Assembly: GCA_016293975.1 (NCBI GenBank)
Contig: JAEDCW010000010.1
Location: forward strand, 1-39,174
Length of the DNA: 39,174 nucleotides
DNA from: Clostridia bacterium
GTDB lineage: Bacteria > Bacillota > Clostridia > Christensenellales > CAG-138
Direction: 5' to 3'
Shown here: in pieces, positions 8,016-17,729 of the stretch
Position numbering within the stretch: the stretch's first letter is position 1
Layout: every line of letters begins with the position of its first letter
Position numbers and translations under genes: made by a program
The notes under the pieces: generated by a model
Seen by the model: the letters and a program-made list of their open reading frames with translations, nothing else
Databases searched by the model: none
What the model was told of the DNA's origin: nothing

Positions 8016-10119
8016 CGGTATTGCTCTTATCTTTCTTTGCTGCTTTTTCGGCTTTTGCGGCTTCGCTACGTGTCTTTACGCACTCCTGATTTGAGCAAAT
8101 CAGTTTACCGTATCTAAGTACCATCATCGAACCGCAGTGTGTACATTTCTTGTCGGTAGGCCTAAACCCCACCGCAAAATCACAATCCGGATATCCCGAG
8201 CATCCGTAGAATGTCTTACCCGCTTTTGAACGCTTCTTAACGATATCCTTGCCGCACTTCGGACACGGTACATCTATTTTTTCGGCAATTGTCTTTGTGT
8301 TCTTGCATTTGGGATAATTGATACAGGCAAGGAATCTTCCGAATCTTCCGTCCTTGTATACCATCATTCCGCCGCACTTCTCGCACAATATACCGGACTC
8401 CTCGGGCGGAATCACAACCCGCTCAATCGTCGAAGCGGCTCTTTCAACCGTTTGTATAAACGGACCATAGAAATCAGCTACAACGTTATTCCAGACAACA
8501 TCGCCGTGCTCCACTTTGTCAAGCGAGTCCTCCATATCGGCAGTAAACTGCAGATTCACTATGTCTTTAAAGTTCTCCTCCATAAGCTTCGTGACTACAA
8601 AACCAAGATCAGTAGGAACCAGCTGTTTCTTATCCCTCTTAACATAGCCTCGATTAATAATCGAAGATATTGTAGGAGCGTATGTACTCGGGCGCCCGAT
8701 ACCCTTCTCTTCTAAGAACTTAACCAACGTCGCCTCTGTATATCTTGAAGGAGGCAAAGTAAACTTCTGTTCCGGCTTAATGTCTATAGGTTTCAATGAC
8801 TCGTTTTCGGCCAATGCAGGCAACTGCTGTTCCTTCTCCTGCTTATCGTCTATACCCTCGGTATAAACCACGGTCCATCCGTCAAATATACCGCGTTCAC
8901 CGGTAGACTTGAACGTGTATCCGTTGACATCATACGTGACAGATGTAGTTTCAACAATGTGCTCGGACATCTGGCTTGCAATGAACCTGTCGTATATGAG
9001 TTTATAGAGTCTATACTGTGAACTGCTCAACGACTTTTTAAGCATATCAGGTGTCAACTCTATATAGGCGGGTCTAATCGCCTCGTGAGCATCCTGTGCA
9101 TTTGCCCTGCCCTTATAGAAGTTTGGCGTGGCCGGCACATACTCACTGCCGTATCGTTCGCCGATATAGCTCAAAGCCGCGTTCTGAGCATCCTTAGAAA
9201 CCCTTACTGAGTCGGTTCTCATATATGTAATGAGACCTGTATGACCTTTTCCTTCGATCTCAATGCCTTCATACAACTGCTGTGCAACCACCATCGTCAG
9301 TTGCGTCGTCATAGACAACTTTCTCGATGTTTCCTGCTGCAGACTGCTCGTAGTGAAAGGGGGTAATGCGTGCTTTTTCTTTGTAGTCTTCTTGATTTCT
9401 GTTACAACAAAATCAGAATCGGTCACCTTGTCCAGTACGCTCTTAACACTTTCCTCGTTGGGAAGGTCCTTCTTCTTTCCGTTTAGGCCGTAAAACTTGG
9501 CGAGAATCGGCCTTTTGTGACCTTCTTTGGAGAGCGATACATTAATTACCCAATACTCATGCTCTATAAATGCCTGAATCTCTTTCTCTCGGTCACATAT
9601 AATCTTCGTCGCAACCGACTGAACTCGACCCGCAGAGAGTCCTCTCTTTATCTTCTGCCATAGAATAGGGCTTATCTTATAACCCACCAACCTATCCAAA
9701 ACACGGCGCGCCTGCTGTGCATCAACCAGGTCCAGATTTATCGGTCTCGGCTTTGAAATAGCTGCCTTTATTGCATTTGGTGTAATCTCGTGGAACTCGA
9801 TACGACAGTTTGAGTGTTCATCAAGCTTGAGCATATGTGCAAGGTGCCACGATATAGCCTCGCCCTCCCTATCAGGGTCCGTCGCCAGCAATATCTGATC
9901 GGCTTTCTTTGCCTCACTGCGGATTTTATCAAGTACGTCTCCTCTTCCACGCAGAGTTATATACTTAGGTGCAAAATTGTGCTCTACATCCACTCCCAGC
10001 TGGCTCTTAGGTAAATCCATAACATGACCGTTTGATGCAACGACCCTGTAGTTTTTGCCCAAAATCCTTTCAATTGTTTTTGCTTTAGTGGGTGACTCCA
10101 CAATTACAAGTTTTGACAT
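8005..10119 (-). CDS. topA: DNA topoisomerase I (type IA)
   Basis: TopA relaxes negative supercoils by cutting and rejoining one DNA strand. The N-terminal Toprim domain carries E8 in IVESPTKAK and the metal-binding acidic triad at 81-85 (DPDRE). The cleavage domain has the catalytic tyrosine, Y299, in GLITYMRTDS. The C-terminus holds three four-cysteine zinc ribbons (beginning at CEKC, CPKC and CTHC), followed by a Lys/Ala-rich tail of about 20 residues. At 704 residues it is a normal bacterial TopA. The ATG at 10119 has GAGGAG upstream, 20 bases after dprA ends. Its place between dprA and trmFO is the common Bacillota order. Confidence 0.97.
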   Translation of the reverse strand: MSKLVIVESPTKAKTIERILGKNYRVVASNGHVMDLPKSQLGVDVEHNFAPKYITLRGRGDVLDKIRSEAKKADQILLATDPDREGEAISWHLAHMLKLDEHSNCRIEFHEITPNAIKAAISKPRPINLDLVDAQQARRVLDRLVGYKISPILWQKIKRGLSAGRVQSVATKIICDREKEIQAFIEHEYWVINVSLSKEGHKRPILAKFYGLNGKKKDLPNEESVKSVLDKVTDSDFVVTEIKKTTKKKHALPPFTTSSLQQETSRKLSMTTQLTMVVAQQLYEGIEIEGKGHTGLITYMRTDSVRVSKDAQNAALSYIGERYGSEYVPATPNFYKGRANAQDAHEAIRPAYIELTPDMLKKSLSSSQYRLYKLIYDRFIASQMSEHIVETTSVTYDVNGYTFKSTGERGIFDGWTVVYTEGIDDKQEKEQQLPALAENESLKPIDIKPEQKFTLPPSRYTEATLVKFLEEKGIGRPSTYAPTISSIINRGYVKRDKKQLVPTDLGFVVTKLMEENFKDIVNLQFTADMEDSLDKVEHGDVVWNNVVADFYGPFIQTVERAASTIERVVIPPEESGILCEKCGGMMVYKDGRFGRFLACINYPKCKNTKTIAEKIDVPCPKCGKDIVKKRSKAGKTFYGCSGYPDCDFAVGFRPTDKKCTHCGSMMVLRYGKLICSNQECVKTRSEAAKAEKAAKKDKSNTDEK

Positions 10120-10139
10120 TATTTATCTCCTCTGTACCG

Positions 10140-11252
10140 TTAAAGCGCGGTATATACCCTTCCCAGTGATTGGCTAATTAAACTAGAAAACTCCAGTTCT
10201 GTCAAGATACAATTTAACATTGCCGGCGTATAACCCGTCACTATACATAATTCGTCAAAGTTAATTGGCGCTTTTTTAATTACTTCGTACACATAGAGTG
10301 TATCGGGTTCAAGTGTTTGCTTGACCTCTTTTCGTAATGTCTTGTTGGGCTCTGCATGAAGATTATACTCTTCCAGTATATCGTTAATGCCGAATACAGG
10401 CTTTGCGGTACCCTCCCTTATCATTCTGTTTGTTCCGAATGACATCTCGTCTGTGAGCCTGCCAGGCACCGCAAACACATCGCGTCCCTGCTCAAGCGCA
10501 TAATCCACGGTAATGCTCGTGCCGCTCTTTTCTCCTGCTTCAACTACCATTACGCCACGGCTCAATCCGCTTATGACTCTATTTCGTGCAGGGAAGTTCT
10601 TTGAAGTCGTAGGGTATCCGTTAGGAAACTCCGTCACTACAGCTCCGCGCTCCTCAATCTGTCGCGCCAGTTTCTCATTCGCTTTGGGATATACCGAATC
10701 AAAGCTAGAGCCCAAAACCGCAATGGTAGCATAGTCCGATGCTTTGCTCTTCAACGCACCCATAGCAGCTTCGGTATCTATGCCGTATGCCAAACCCGAT
10801 ATAACGCATCCTCCAAAATCGACCAGCTGTTTTGAAAGTGTCCTCGCTACGCGGCGTCCGTAATCCGTACATTTTCTTGCGCCTATAACAGCGATAGGTA
10901 TATCCAACTCAGGGTGCAACTCTCCTTTATAGTACAAAATGCTTGGTGAATCGAATATCTCTGCCAGTAGTCTTGGGTAATTCGGGTCAATTGAGGCGAC
11001 CATTCTAATGCCCTTTGCCTCGTAGCGCGCGATGTATTCATCGATTTTATCTTCATCCATTCCTTGATTTAAACGATCTACAGCAGCCTTTGAAATGAAA
11101 TTTGTCTGAACGATTTTTCTCTCCGCAGCCGCCTCAAACACAGCCTTTGCGCTCCGATACTCAGAAATGAGATAGTAAAACGTTCTGCTCGCAGTCGTAA
11201 GACATGTATGCATCCATAACCAGTATCTGTACTCGGAACCTCGCTCAAACAT
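10140..11252 (-). CDS. dprA: DNA-processing protein DprA
   Basis: DprA binds incoming single-stranded DNA in natural transformation and loads RecA onto it; it is also kept in bacteria not known to be competent. The order is an N-terminal SAM-like region (about 1-65), the Rossmann-type core with VIGARKCTDYGRR, SGLAYGIDTEAAMGAL and FPARNRVISGLSRG, and a C-terminal winged helix from about residue 305. Length is 370. GGAGGT lies before the ATG at 11252, inside the end of comM, leaving a 3-base gap. Together with ComM just upstream this makes a DNA-uptake pair, but no other competence gene is present, so competence cannot be inferred from this window alone. Confidence 0.95.
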   Translation of the reverse strand: MFERGSEYRYWLWMHTCLTTASRTFYYLISEYRSAKAVFEAAAERKIVQTNFISKAAVDRLNQGMDEDKIDEYIARYEAKGIRMVASIDPNYPRLLAEIFDSPSILYYKGELHPELDIPIAVIGARKCTDYGRRVARTLSKQLVDFGGCVISGLAYGIDTEAAMGALKSKASDYATIAVLGSSFDSVYPKANEKLARQIEERGAVVTEFPNGYPTTSKNFPARNRVISGLSRGVMVVEAGEKSGTSITVDYALEQGRDVFAVPGRLTDEMSFGTNRMIREGTAKPVFGINDILEEYNLHAEPNKTLRKEVKQTLEPDTLYVYEVIKKAPINFDELCIVTGYTPAMLNCILTELEFSSLISQSLGRVYTAL

Positions 11253-11255
11253 TTC

Positions 11256-12788
11256 TTACCTCCAATATTTGGTGATTATACTTCTGTATTGTATGGCTTC
11301 TGCAACATGTTGCGGCTTTATATTCTCTTCACATTCGAGGTCAGCAATAGTCCTTGCAACCTTAAGAATCCTTGCGTAAGCCCTTGGGGTCAGGTTACAC
11401 GCCTTCATCGCTTTTCCCAGCAGTTTTGAGCAAACATCATCGAGTACACAATACTTTTTCAAATGCTTTTGCTCGAGCTGTGCATTACATCTGATGCGTT
11501 GTTCGTCTGCATATCGTTTGGCCTGAAACCGTCTTGCGCGTTCAACTCGCTTCTGTATCTCAGCTGAAGTCTCCGTTTTTGCATCCGATCTGAGATCCTC
11601 ATATGCAACCTCGGACATCTCGACGTGCAAATCGATTCGGTCGAGCATCGGTCCGCTTATACGGTTCAAATACTTCTGTATAGTGGGTTGGGAACAAGTG
11701 CATTGCCTTGTCCTTGAACCAAAGTATCCACAAGGGCAAGGATTCATAGCGGCTACGAGCATTATCTTTGCAGGGTACTCTGCCTTTGCATTAACCCTCG
11801 CGACAGAAATGACTCCATCCTCAATGGGTTGCCGGAGCGTCTCAATAACTCTTTTGTCGAACTCGGTAAATTCATCGAGAAACAGTACTCCTAAGTGCGC
11901 AAGACTTACTTCACCCGGAACAGCGTTAGAACCGCCACCAACAAGCGAAGCGGCTGACGCTGTATGGTGCGGTGACCTAAACGGTCTCTGTGTCACTATA
12001 CCGGATGAATAATCCACACCAACTGCAACTGAGTGTATTTTTGTTATCTCAAGTGCTTCTTCAAATGTCAGTCTTGGCAATATGGAAGGAAGCGCCTTTG
12101 CAATCATGGTCTTTCCCGCACCGGGAGCACCAATCAATAGGATATTGTGTCCGCCTGCCGCCGCTATTTCAGCAGCTCTTTTTGCCCCCTGCTGACCCTT
12201 GATATCACTGAAGTCTACTGCACTCTTTGCAAGCTCAGGTTTCCATGCCTTCACAACATATGGTTTTATTTCGGTACTACAACATATAAGATCAACCGCT
12301 TCGTTGAGGGTACGTACCGGAAATACATCAATACCGCTCACATATGCCGCTTCGGAAGCGTTGTCAAACGGGACTATGATATTCTTATATCCCAGTTCAA
12401 AAGCCGCCATGGTCATAGGTAGCATGCCCATAACTGGTCTAACATCGCCGCCTAAAGCAAGCTCGCCAACCACTGCGTATTTGTCAACCTGTTCCTGTGT
12501 AATCACACCGGAACATATAAGCAATGCAAGAGCGATGGGTAAATCGTACACTGAGCCTACTTTTTTCATTCCTGCCGGCGCAAGATTCACCGTTACCTTG
12601 CCGAATCTATACGGCAGCGAGCTGTTTGTAATTGCCGCGCGCACTCTCTCCTTGGACTCTCTGACAGCTGCATCGGGTAGACCTACCGTCTCATAACTTG
12701 GCAAGCCGCCCGAAACATCCACTTCGATTTGTATTGCACACCCGGCAATACCGCTAAGTCCAAAGCTCGTAACTTTCCCCAGCATCAT
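11256..12788 (-). CDS. comM: ComM/YifB-type AAA+ ATPase (Mg-chelatase-like)
   Basis: This protein belongs to the YifB/ComM family. In competent gamma-proteobacteria ComM is a hexameric helicase that promotes branch migration during integration of transforming DNA. An N-terminal Lon-protease-like fold (about 1-165, with the GLPSYETVGLPDAAVRESKERV signature) precedes the AAA+ core: Walker A is GAPGAGKTMIAKAL and Walker B is GVLFLDEF. A cysteine-rich insertion, NPCPCGYFGSRTRQCTC, is typical, and the Mg-chelatase C-terminal helical domain ends the protein. Two tandem ATGs (12788, 12785) share one GAGGTG, and either could be used. The start overlaps the gtrA stop. In old annotations such genes are called magnesium chelatase, which this is not. 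Confidence 0.94.
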   Translation of the reverse strand: MMLGKVTSFGLSGIAGCAIQIEVDVSGGLPSYETVGLPDAAVRESKERVRAAITNSSLPYRFGKVTVNLAPAGMKKVGSVYDLPIALALLICSGVITQEQVDKYAVVGELALGGDVRPVMGMLPMTMAAFELGYKNIIVPFDNASEAAYVSGIDVFPVRTLNEAVDLICCSTEIKPYVVKAWKPELAKSAVDFSDIKGQQGAKRAAEIAAAGGHNILLIGAPGAGKTMIAKALPSILPRLTFEEALEITKIHSVAVGVDYSSGIVTQRPFRSPHHTASAASLVGGGSNAVPGEVSLAHLGVLFLDEFTEFDKRVIETLRQPIEDGVISVARVNAKAEYPAKIMLVAAMNPCPCGYFGSRTRQCTCSQPTIQKYLNRISGPMLDRIDLHVEMSEVAYEDLRSDAKTETSAEIQKRVERARRFQAKRYADEQRIRCNAQLEQKHLKKYCVLDDVCSKLLGKAMKACNLTPRAYARILKVARTIADLECEENIKPQHVAEAIQYRSIITKYWR

Positions 12789-13264
12789 CCCACCTCAGGA
12801 GCATCCTCATTTTTGTTCTTAAACACAACCAATTTATTGCCCACAAAGTTAACAACTATAGAGATCGGAGTAGCCACAACTTTGCTCAGAATCTCAATCG
12901 CATTGGCTTTGGAACCTATAAAGCTTCCTGCGAATGTGCCTAACAGCCAATTTGCCGCAACACCATCGTCAAACAGATGGTTCTTACATAAATACAATGC
13001 TCCTATGGAAACACCCAAAGAGAATATGTTGACAAGAACAAATGTGATGAACTCCTTTAGGTCGCGTCTTTTCTCCTTCTTGAACGTCCATGCAGTATTC
13101 AACAAATAGCTGTTAAGAACGCCGCACGAGTAAGATATGGCTTGAGCGATCACGTAATTTATCGGAGTAAGTGAAACCAATACCGTATACACGATGAAGT
13201 CTGCGAGAGTATTGGTCACACCTACAATTCCAAATTTGACAAATTGTATAAAGCTTTTCTTCAT
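12785..13264 (-). CDS. GtrA-family membrane protein (probable polyprenyl-phosphate-sugar flippase)
   Basis: A 159-residue protein with four predicted membrane helices and the GtrA family pattern: FVKFGIVGVTNTLADFIVYTVL at the N-terminus, then ISYSCGVLNSYLLNTAWTFK, and a final helix pair with a short charged tail. GtrA proteins are thought to flip lipid-phosphate-linked sugars, such as undecaprenyl-phosphate-glucose, across the membrane, supplying outside-acting glycosyltransferases. That fits the gene just upstream, a GT-C glycosyltransferase expected to use such donors. The ATG at 13264 has only a weak binding site (GAAGTG) overlapping the stop of that gene, 6 bases away, which suggests coupled translation. 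Substrate is unknown. Confidence 0.9.
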   Translation of the reverse strand: MKKSFIQFVKFGIVGVTNTLADFIVYTVLVSLTPINYVIAQAISYSCGVLNSYLLNTAWTFKKEKRRDLKEFITFVLVNIFSLGVSIGALYLCKNHLFDDGVAANWLLGTFAGSFIGSKANAIEILSKVVATPISIVVNFVGNKLVVFKNKNEDAPEVG

Positions 13265-13270
13265 ATTTCA

Positions 13271-16200
13271 TCACTTCACAGTAAATACCCATGTGGGCAT
13301 CCACTCCAGCCAATTAGCATAATCTACAGATACAGGTGTTCCCGACAATACCGGATAGAACATAATGAACAGCACGATTGCAACGCCAAGCCACACCCAT
13401 TTAAAGGTGGCGACTCTCTTGTCCCTGTCCTCCCAAGACTTGAGGGCATACATCGCACATATCAACATGAACGGTACCGTACCGAAGAAATGATAGATGA
13501 ATGTACATCTTGTGACAAGCACCCACGGCAGGAAGTTTGCGGCAATACCCATGTAGGCTGCTGTCATACCCTTCTCCAGCTTTGTTTTTTTAGATATCAA
13601 ATTGAAAGAGAGTATTATTGTACCGATAGTACTTACCCACCATACTGCGGGATTACCGAATGCCGATATACATCCCGTCATACCTGCACCCACATGGGAA
13701 GCGTTGTAGTACCATATTGGACGTATTGTGAACGGCCACGAGTACCACGCGGATTGGAAATCGTGAGTTGCCACAAGCTTGCTATGGTAGTTGTACATCC
13801 ACAACTGAAGATCCCATATTCCCTCAAGGTCACGGGGGTTCTCGCAGACCATGTATGGGATGTACGAGAGTATGTAAATCACCACCGGTACTGCTATATA
13901 GAACACGCAACAGAATAGCAATGTAAGAATCGTGTTTTTAACACAGTTTTCCACCATAGCGCGCTCAGCAGCTGTACCGTTCTTTAACACCTTGTTTCTT
14001 TCGATAAAGCGTCGTATGAGAGAAATAGCCAGTATTACTGCCAATCCAACGCCGGCATATATGCCTGTCCATTTGCTTGCGGCGCCCAAACCGAAGAACA
14101 GTCCCGCCAGACCAAGAGGCTTTAGCGTCTTCTTCAAGCCGTCGACGTGGAAGTTCATCGTATAGTACTGATACATATAGTAATACATTAGCAGTACAAA
14201 GAATACCGAGTATACGTCAATCGTCGCAATTCTCGTTTGCGTAAAGTGCATGAAGTCGAATGCAAACAACCCAGCCGTTACCAATGCGTAATCGGAGCGT
14301 TTAAATAAGCGTTTTGCAAATGCATACAGTATCGGAAGCATTATTATACCGAACACTGTGCCCACTATTCTCCAGCCAAACGGATTCATCCCGAATATTG
14401 CTATGCCCAATGATATGAATATCTTTCCGAGCGGAGGATGTGAATTCTCGTACGGGTTCAAACCGTTGAGATGCTCATATGCAGTCCTGCCATGATAAAG
14501 CTCGTCAAAGTACATTCCGTTTAAGTAAGATGGAATGTTTTCCACTTCGTCCGGCTCATCGCAAACCGCAACCGCGCTCGGATTGTCAATGGTATATGAG
14601 ATATAGTTATTATCTTTATCGAAAAGCGCGATCTCGTTTATCCACGCATCTCCGCCGCTTATCGTGAACTTCAACTCGGAGCATACCTTATAAGGCGATG
14701 TCATTACATCCCACCTGAACATATTTCCGTTATTAAATATATACGACTCATTAAATGTGCCGTCTATGGAAATATTTATGTAACTTTTACGTGAGGATGT
14801 CGTTTCTATGCCGCCATAAATCCTGACCTCCGAAACGTATACGCCTTCACCAAGGCTAATCGTAAAGCTATCATTATCGGTACCTATCCAATAGCTTTCA
14901 GGTGCATTCAAAGAGCCGAGATTCACTATTGCTACAACTGTATATACCAATGTGATTATTAGGCAGAATAAGTAATCCTTTCTCGTGTAATGCAGTTTAT
15001 TGTCTGTAGGCGGCGGTAAAATCGATTGTACGACTACCGACTTTTTGTCACGATTGCTACTATGTCTCAATAAATCTTCATCCCTTTCCATCAGCTTGCT
15101 TCTTTCTTTTTTTGAAAGAATAGGCATGGTTCTCTTATTTATCATGATGCTCGTGCAAATACAAGCGAGATATGCGAATCCGACTACATTTACAAATGAG
15201 CATAGTCTCGCCATGACATTGTAAATGTCCGACCTCCAAGCCGGATTTGCGATAACATTAAAAGCAAACAATGAATTAAACAACAGCGTGCATGAGAATA
15301 ACCCAAAGCAAGTATACAACCTCTTGTCATTGTACATAAATGCAGCAAACAGCAGAAGCGTTACTGACGGGAATATGTATCTTTCATGCATAAAGTGTCC
15401 GAGTACAAACACTCCCGCAATAAGAAATGCAGAAGACAACAGCAAACTACCTTTGTTGCTCTTTCTTCCAAACCAATACAATACGACCGAATAAATGCAA
15501 ACCAGTACGATAAATATCGTACCCCATGTTTCGTACGAAATACTCAAAATAGTCTCGTCTACCGAGACCCAGTTTGCACCCAGTAACGCAAACAGGTTAA
15601 ACGCCTCAACACTTGCATATCTGTATGAATTGGCAGTTCCTATATACTTATCTAAGAACCAAAGAATGCTTTGATTGCCCTTAAACGGCAGGCACGCAAC
15701 GAAAACCAATGCAACAGCCCCGACAACCGCTCCGTGAATCTTTAAAAGCGTCTTTCTGCGTACAGGCTTGCTTATTATCAAATCTGCTATGAATGCGATT
15801 ACGCTGACACCTATTACAGCCGCTCCTATGCCTAAAAGCATATTGTTTAAACCTTGACTTCCCGATGCGATATACACCAACGTCATACCGATGCCTGCAA
15901 CTACATAACCTATAGGAGTAATCCCAAAACGATTATTTTCGTCTTTGTCTTTAATATAAAGCATGTAGGCGGCAAACATAATCGAACCAAACAGGAGTGC
16001 TTGTGGCTTTATCAATATTGCCAAGCCATAAGCCAAACCCGCATACACAGGCCTTTCTTCTACGAAGAAATACATCGCAATCAAAACGACCAATGTAAGT
16101 AGCTGATCGATCTGACCCCAAGCAGAGCTTAGGAACATAAAAACAGGGTTAAACGCCGCTATGATGAGCGCCGCTTTTGCAACAGTGCCGTTAAAGCGCT

Positions 16201-17284
16201 TATCTGCAATTTTATAGACAAAGTGCGCAATTAGCAAGTCAGCGGCTATAGTGGGCAGTTTTACCAACAAATAATATAGACTTCCCCCCGTTATACCGAA
16301 AAGCTTGTATATGTTTCCGATTATCCAAAGCACATACATATATCCCGGAGGATAGTCGCAGAACGATATGGTCTCATAAAAGCTGGATATACCAACATTT
16401 CCAAGATGCGACGCCCATCCGACAAAACATCCGATATCCGTTGTATGTCCCACGAATATAACCGAACAAATAACTCTAATCAAGAATGCCGCGCCAAGCA
16501 CAATAAGCAAAAAGACTTTTCGCTTGTCCTTTTCCGCATCAAGTAACAGAGTTCTTCCGACTTTTAAATAATTCTGATAGATAATATAGAGACCTAGCGC
16601 AAGTGCGACCGTCACAATCAGGACATAGCCATACACCGCATCCGAAACAAACACATTGTCGGAATCACCGTCATCGTCGCCCTGGCTCAAAACAAAAGGC
16701 GAAAAATCAGAATAATTTGATCCGGCTTCAGTGGGTGTAATCTTCTTTACGCTGATGTCATCAAACCATGCTTCCCCTGAAGCCTCTCTTCCGAATCCAC
16801 CGACTCTTACAGCGACCGTTATATTCTTTTGTTTAGATGCAGTCTTACCGACGAGCTCTATCTTCTGCCAATCGTTTGTTCCATAAACTCCACTCGATGA
16901 TGCTAAAGAATCGGTCAGCGATATGTTAGCTCCTGCAGATTCCTCATCTTGTATACCCTTAGTCTTGACATAGCAAGTAATACGATAAAAGCTATCAGGC
17001 TCGACAGATATGGTTTGCTCGAGTCTGTAATCGTTCGGGTACATATTATTGATATAAACGCAGTTCGTTCTATCATCTATAGATACGATTTGATATGTGG
17101 ACGTGCTGTCGGACAGATCCCAACCCGTGAGTTGCCAACCATCCGGCAAATCAGAGTCTTCCGTATCAAACGAGCCATTTTCAACGAGTTCTATTCCAAA
17201 GCTATCTGAAGTGGCTTTGCATCCGCAGACAACTAAAAGCAATACCACAAGAAGAATACCCGCCGTTATCTTTCGGTTTCGCAT
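13271..17284 (-). CDS. Giant fused GT-C glycosyltransferase: N-terminal beta-sandwich, GT-C module, beta-sandwich, PMT (GT39) module
   Basis: The 1,337-residue protein appears to join four parts. (1) A hydrophobic signal segment with cysteines at 20 and 22, possibly a lipobox, then a domain at about 30-185 resembling carbohydrate-binding jelly-rolls (VENGSFDTE, PDGW, AWFDDISVKK). (2) From about 210 to 740, a multi-helix GT-C module with TTDIGCFVGWASHL and a YPPGYMYVLW segment, like Gpi18/PIG-M-type transferases. (3) At about 798-908, a soluble domain resembling discoidin-type modules. (4) From about 915, a protein-mannosyltransferase module with the catalytic-type FDELYHG, SHPPLGK and FGNPAVWW. 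GT-C enzymes use lipid-phosphate sugars on the outer face of the membrane. Acceptor and sugar are unknown. GGAGTG precedes the ATG at 17284. gtrA follows at once. Domains 1 and 3 are inferred by eye. Confidence 0.88.
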   Translation of the reverse strand: MRNRKITAGILLVVLLLVVCGCKATSDSFGIELVENGSFDTEDSDLPDGWQLTGWDLSDSTSTYQIVSIDDRTNCVYINNMYPNDYRLEQTISVEPDSFYRITCYVKTKGIQDEESAGANISLTDSLASSSGVYGTNDWQKIELVGKTASKQKNITVAVRVGGFGREASGEAWFDDISVKKITPTEAGSNYSDFSPFVLSQGDDDGDSDNVFVSDAVYGYVLIVTVALALGLYIIYQNYLKVGRTLLLDAEKDKRKVFLLIVLGAAFLIRVICSVIFVGHTTDIGCFVGWASHLGNVGISSFYETISFCDYPPGYMYVLWIIGNIYKLFGITGGSLYYLLVKLPTIAADLLIAHFVYKIADKRFNGTVAKAALIIAAFNPVFMFLSSAWGQIDQLLTLVVLIAMYFFVEERPVYAGLAYGLAILIKPQALLFGSIMFAAYMLYIKDKDENNRFGITPIGYVVAGIGMTLVYIASGSQGLNNMLLGIGAAVIGVSVIAFIADLIISKPVRRKTLLKIHGAVVGAVALVFVACLPFKGNQSILWFLDKYIGTANSYRYASVEAFNLFALLGANWVSVDETILSISYETWGTIFIVLVCIYSVVLYWFGRKSNKGSLLLSSAFLIAGVFVLGHFMHERYIFPSVTLLLFAAFMYNDKRLYTCFGLFSCTLLFNSLFAFNVIANPAWRSDIYNVMARLCSFVNVVGFAYLACICTSIMINKRTMPILSKKERSKLMERDEDLLRHSSNRDKKSVVVQSILPPPTDNKLHYTRKDYLFCLIITLVYTVVAIVNLGSLNAPESYWIGTDNDSFTISLGEGVYVSEVRIYGGIETTSSRKSYINISIDGTFNESYIFNNGNMFRWDVMTSPYKVCSELKFTISGGDAWINEIALFDKDNNYISYTIDNPSAVAVCDEPDEVENIPSYLNGMYFDELYHGRTAYEHLNGLNPYENSHPPLGKIFISLGIAIFGMNPFGWRIVGTVFGIIMLPILYAFAKRLFKRSDYALVTAGLFAFDFMHFTQTRIATIDVYSVFFVLLMYYYMYQYYTMNFHVDGLKKTLKPLGLAGLFFGLGAASKWTGIYAGVGLAVILAISLIRRFIERNKVLKNGTAAERAMVENCVKNTILTLLFCCVFYIAVPVVIYILSYIPYMVCENPRDLEGIWDLQLWMYNYHSKLVATHDFQSAWYSWPFTIRPIWYYNASHVGAGMTGCISAFGNPAVWWVSTIGTIILSFNLISKKTKLEKGMTAAYMGIAANFLPWVLVTRCTFIYHFFGTVPFMLICAMYALKSWEDRDKRVATFKWVWLGVAIVLFIMFYPVLSGTPVSVDYANWLEWMPTWVFTVK

Positions 17285-17351
17285 GAATTCACTCCTGTCT
17301 CCATCTCTTTCCTAAATCATAACACAGTAACGCCAAATAGTATACACTGAC

Positions 17352-17711
17352 TTACCGGACAAATGCATTCTCGATGTGCACTACGGTCTTTGAAGGCATA
17401 TCGACTTCGATAACGTCAAACCTCATGAACGCATCATAACAGTTGTTTTCACTGACAAAGTGCTCTGCGGCCTTTATTATATTCAACTGTTTCGACTTGT
17501 TCACAGCTTGCCTGCCAAGTATGTATCTCTGATTCGTTCTGGCTTTAACTTCAACAAAAACGATCTCATTATTGGGAGCTTTCATTATCAGGTCTATTTC
17601 ACATCGCATAGCCCTGTAGTTTCTGTCAATGAGCGTATATCCCTTGGTCAGTAAAAAGTTAAGGGCGACAGTCTCGCCCTGTTCTCCGAGTTTTCTGTTG
17701 TCAATAAGCAT
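17352..17711 (-). CDS. YraN family (UPF0102) nuclease-like protein
   Basis: A small protein of the YraN/UPF0102 family, with a PD-(D/E)xK nuclease fold related to Holliday-junction resolvases; its cellular role is unknown. The N-terminal LGEQGETVALNFLLTKGY and the catalytic-type residues Asp in CEIDLIM and Glu/Lys in FVEVKART are intact. The frame runs to a GTG at 17720, but GAGGG lies too close to it and about eight bases from the ATG at 17711, so that ATG is preferred (119 residues). It follows rnhB by 18 bases, the usual neighbour in Bacillota. It is the last standard gene of the cluster before the glycosyltransferase pair. Confidence 0.92.
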   Translation of the reverse strand: MLIDNRKLGEQGETVALNFLLTKGYTLIDRNYRAMRCEIDLIMKAPNNEIVFVEVKARTNQRYILGRQAVNKSKQLNIIKAAEHFVSENNCYDAFMRFDVIEVDMPSKTVVHIENAFVR

Positions 17712-17729
17712 AGAATACACCCTCAGGTC

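Noticed and set aside
11256..12788. Magnesium chelatase subunit, suggested by the AAA+ and C-terminal domains
   Set aside because: The Lon-like N-terminal fold and the cysteine-rich insertion place it in the ComM/YifB family; no tetrapyrrole genes are near.
10140..12788. Natural competence of the organism, from ComM and DprA
   Set aside because: Both genes are kept in many bacteria not known to be transformable, and no uptake machinery is in the window.
17285..17351. Promoter for the giant glycosyltransferase in the 67-base gap after yraN
   Set aside because: TATGAT and TATACT are present but no -35 box stands at acceptable spacing from either, so I did not list it; a weak promoter cannot be excluded.
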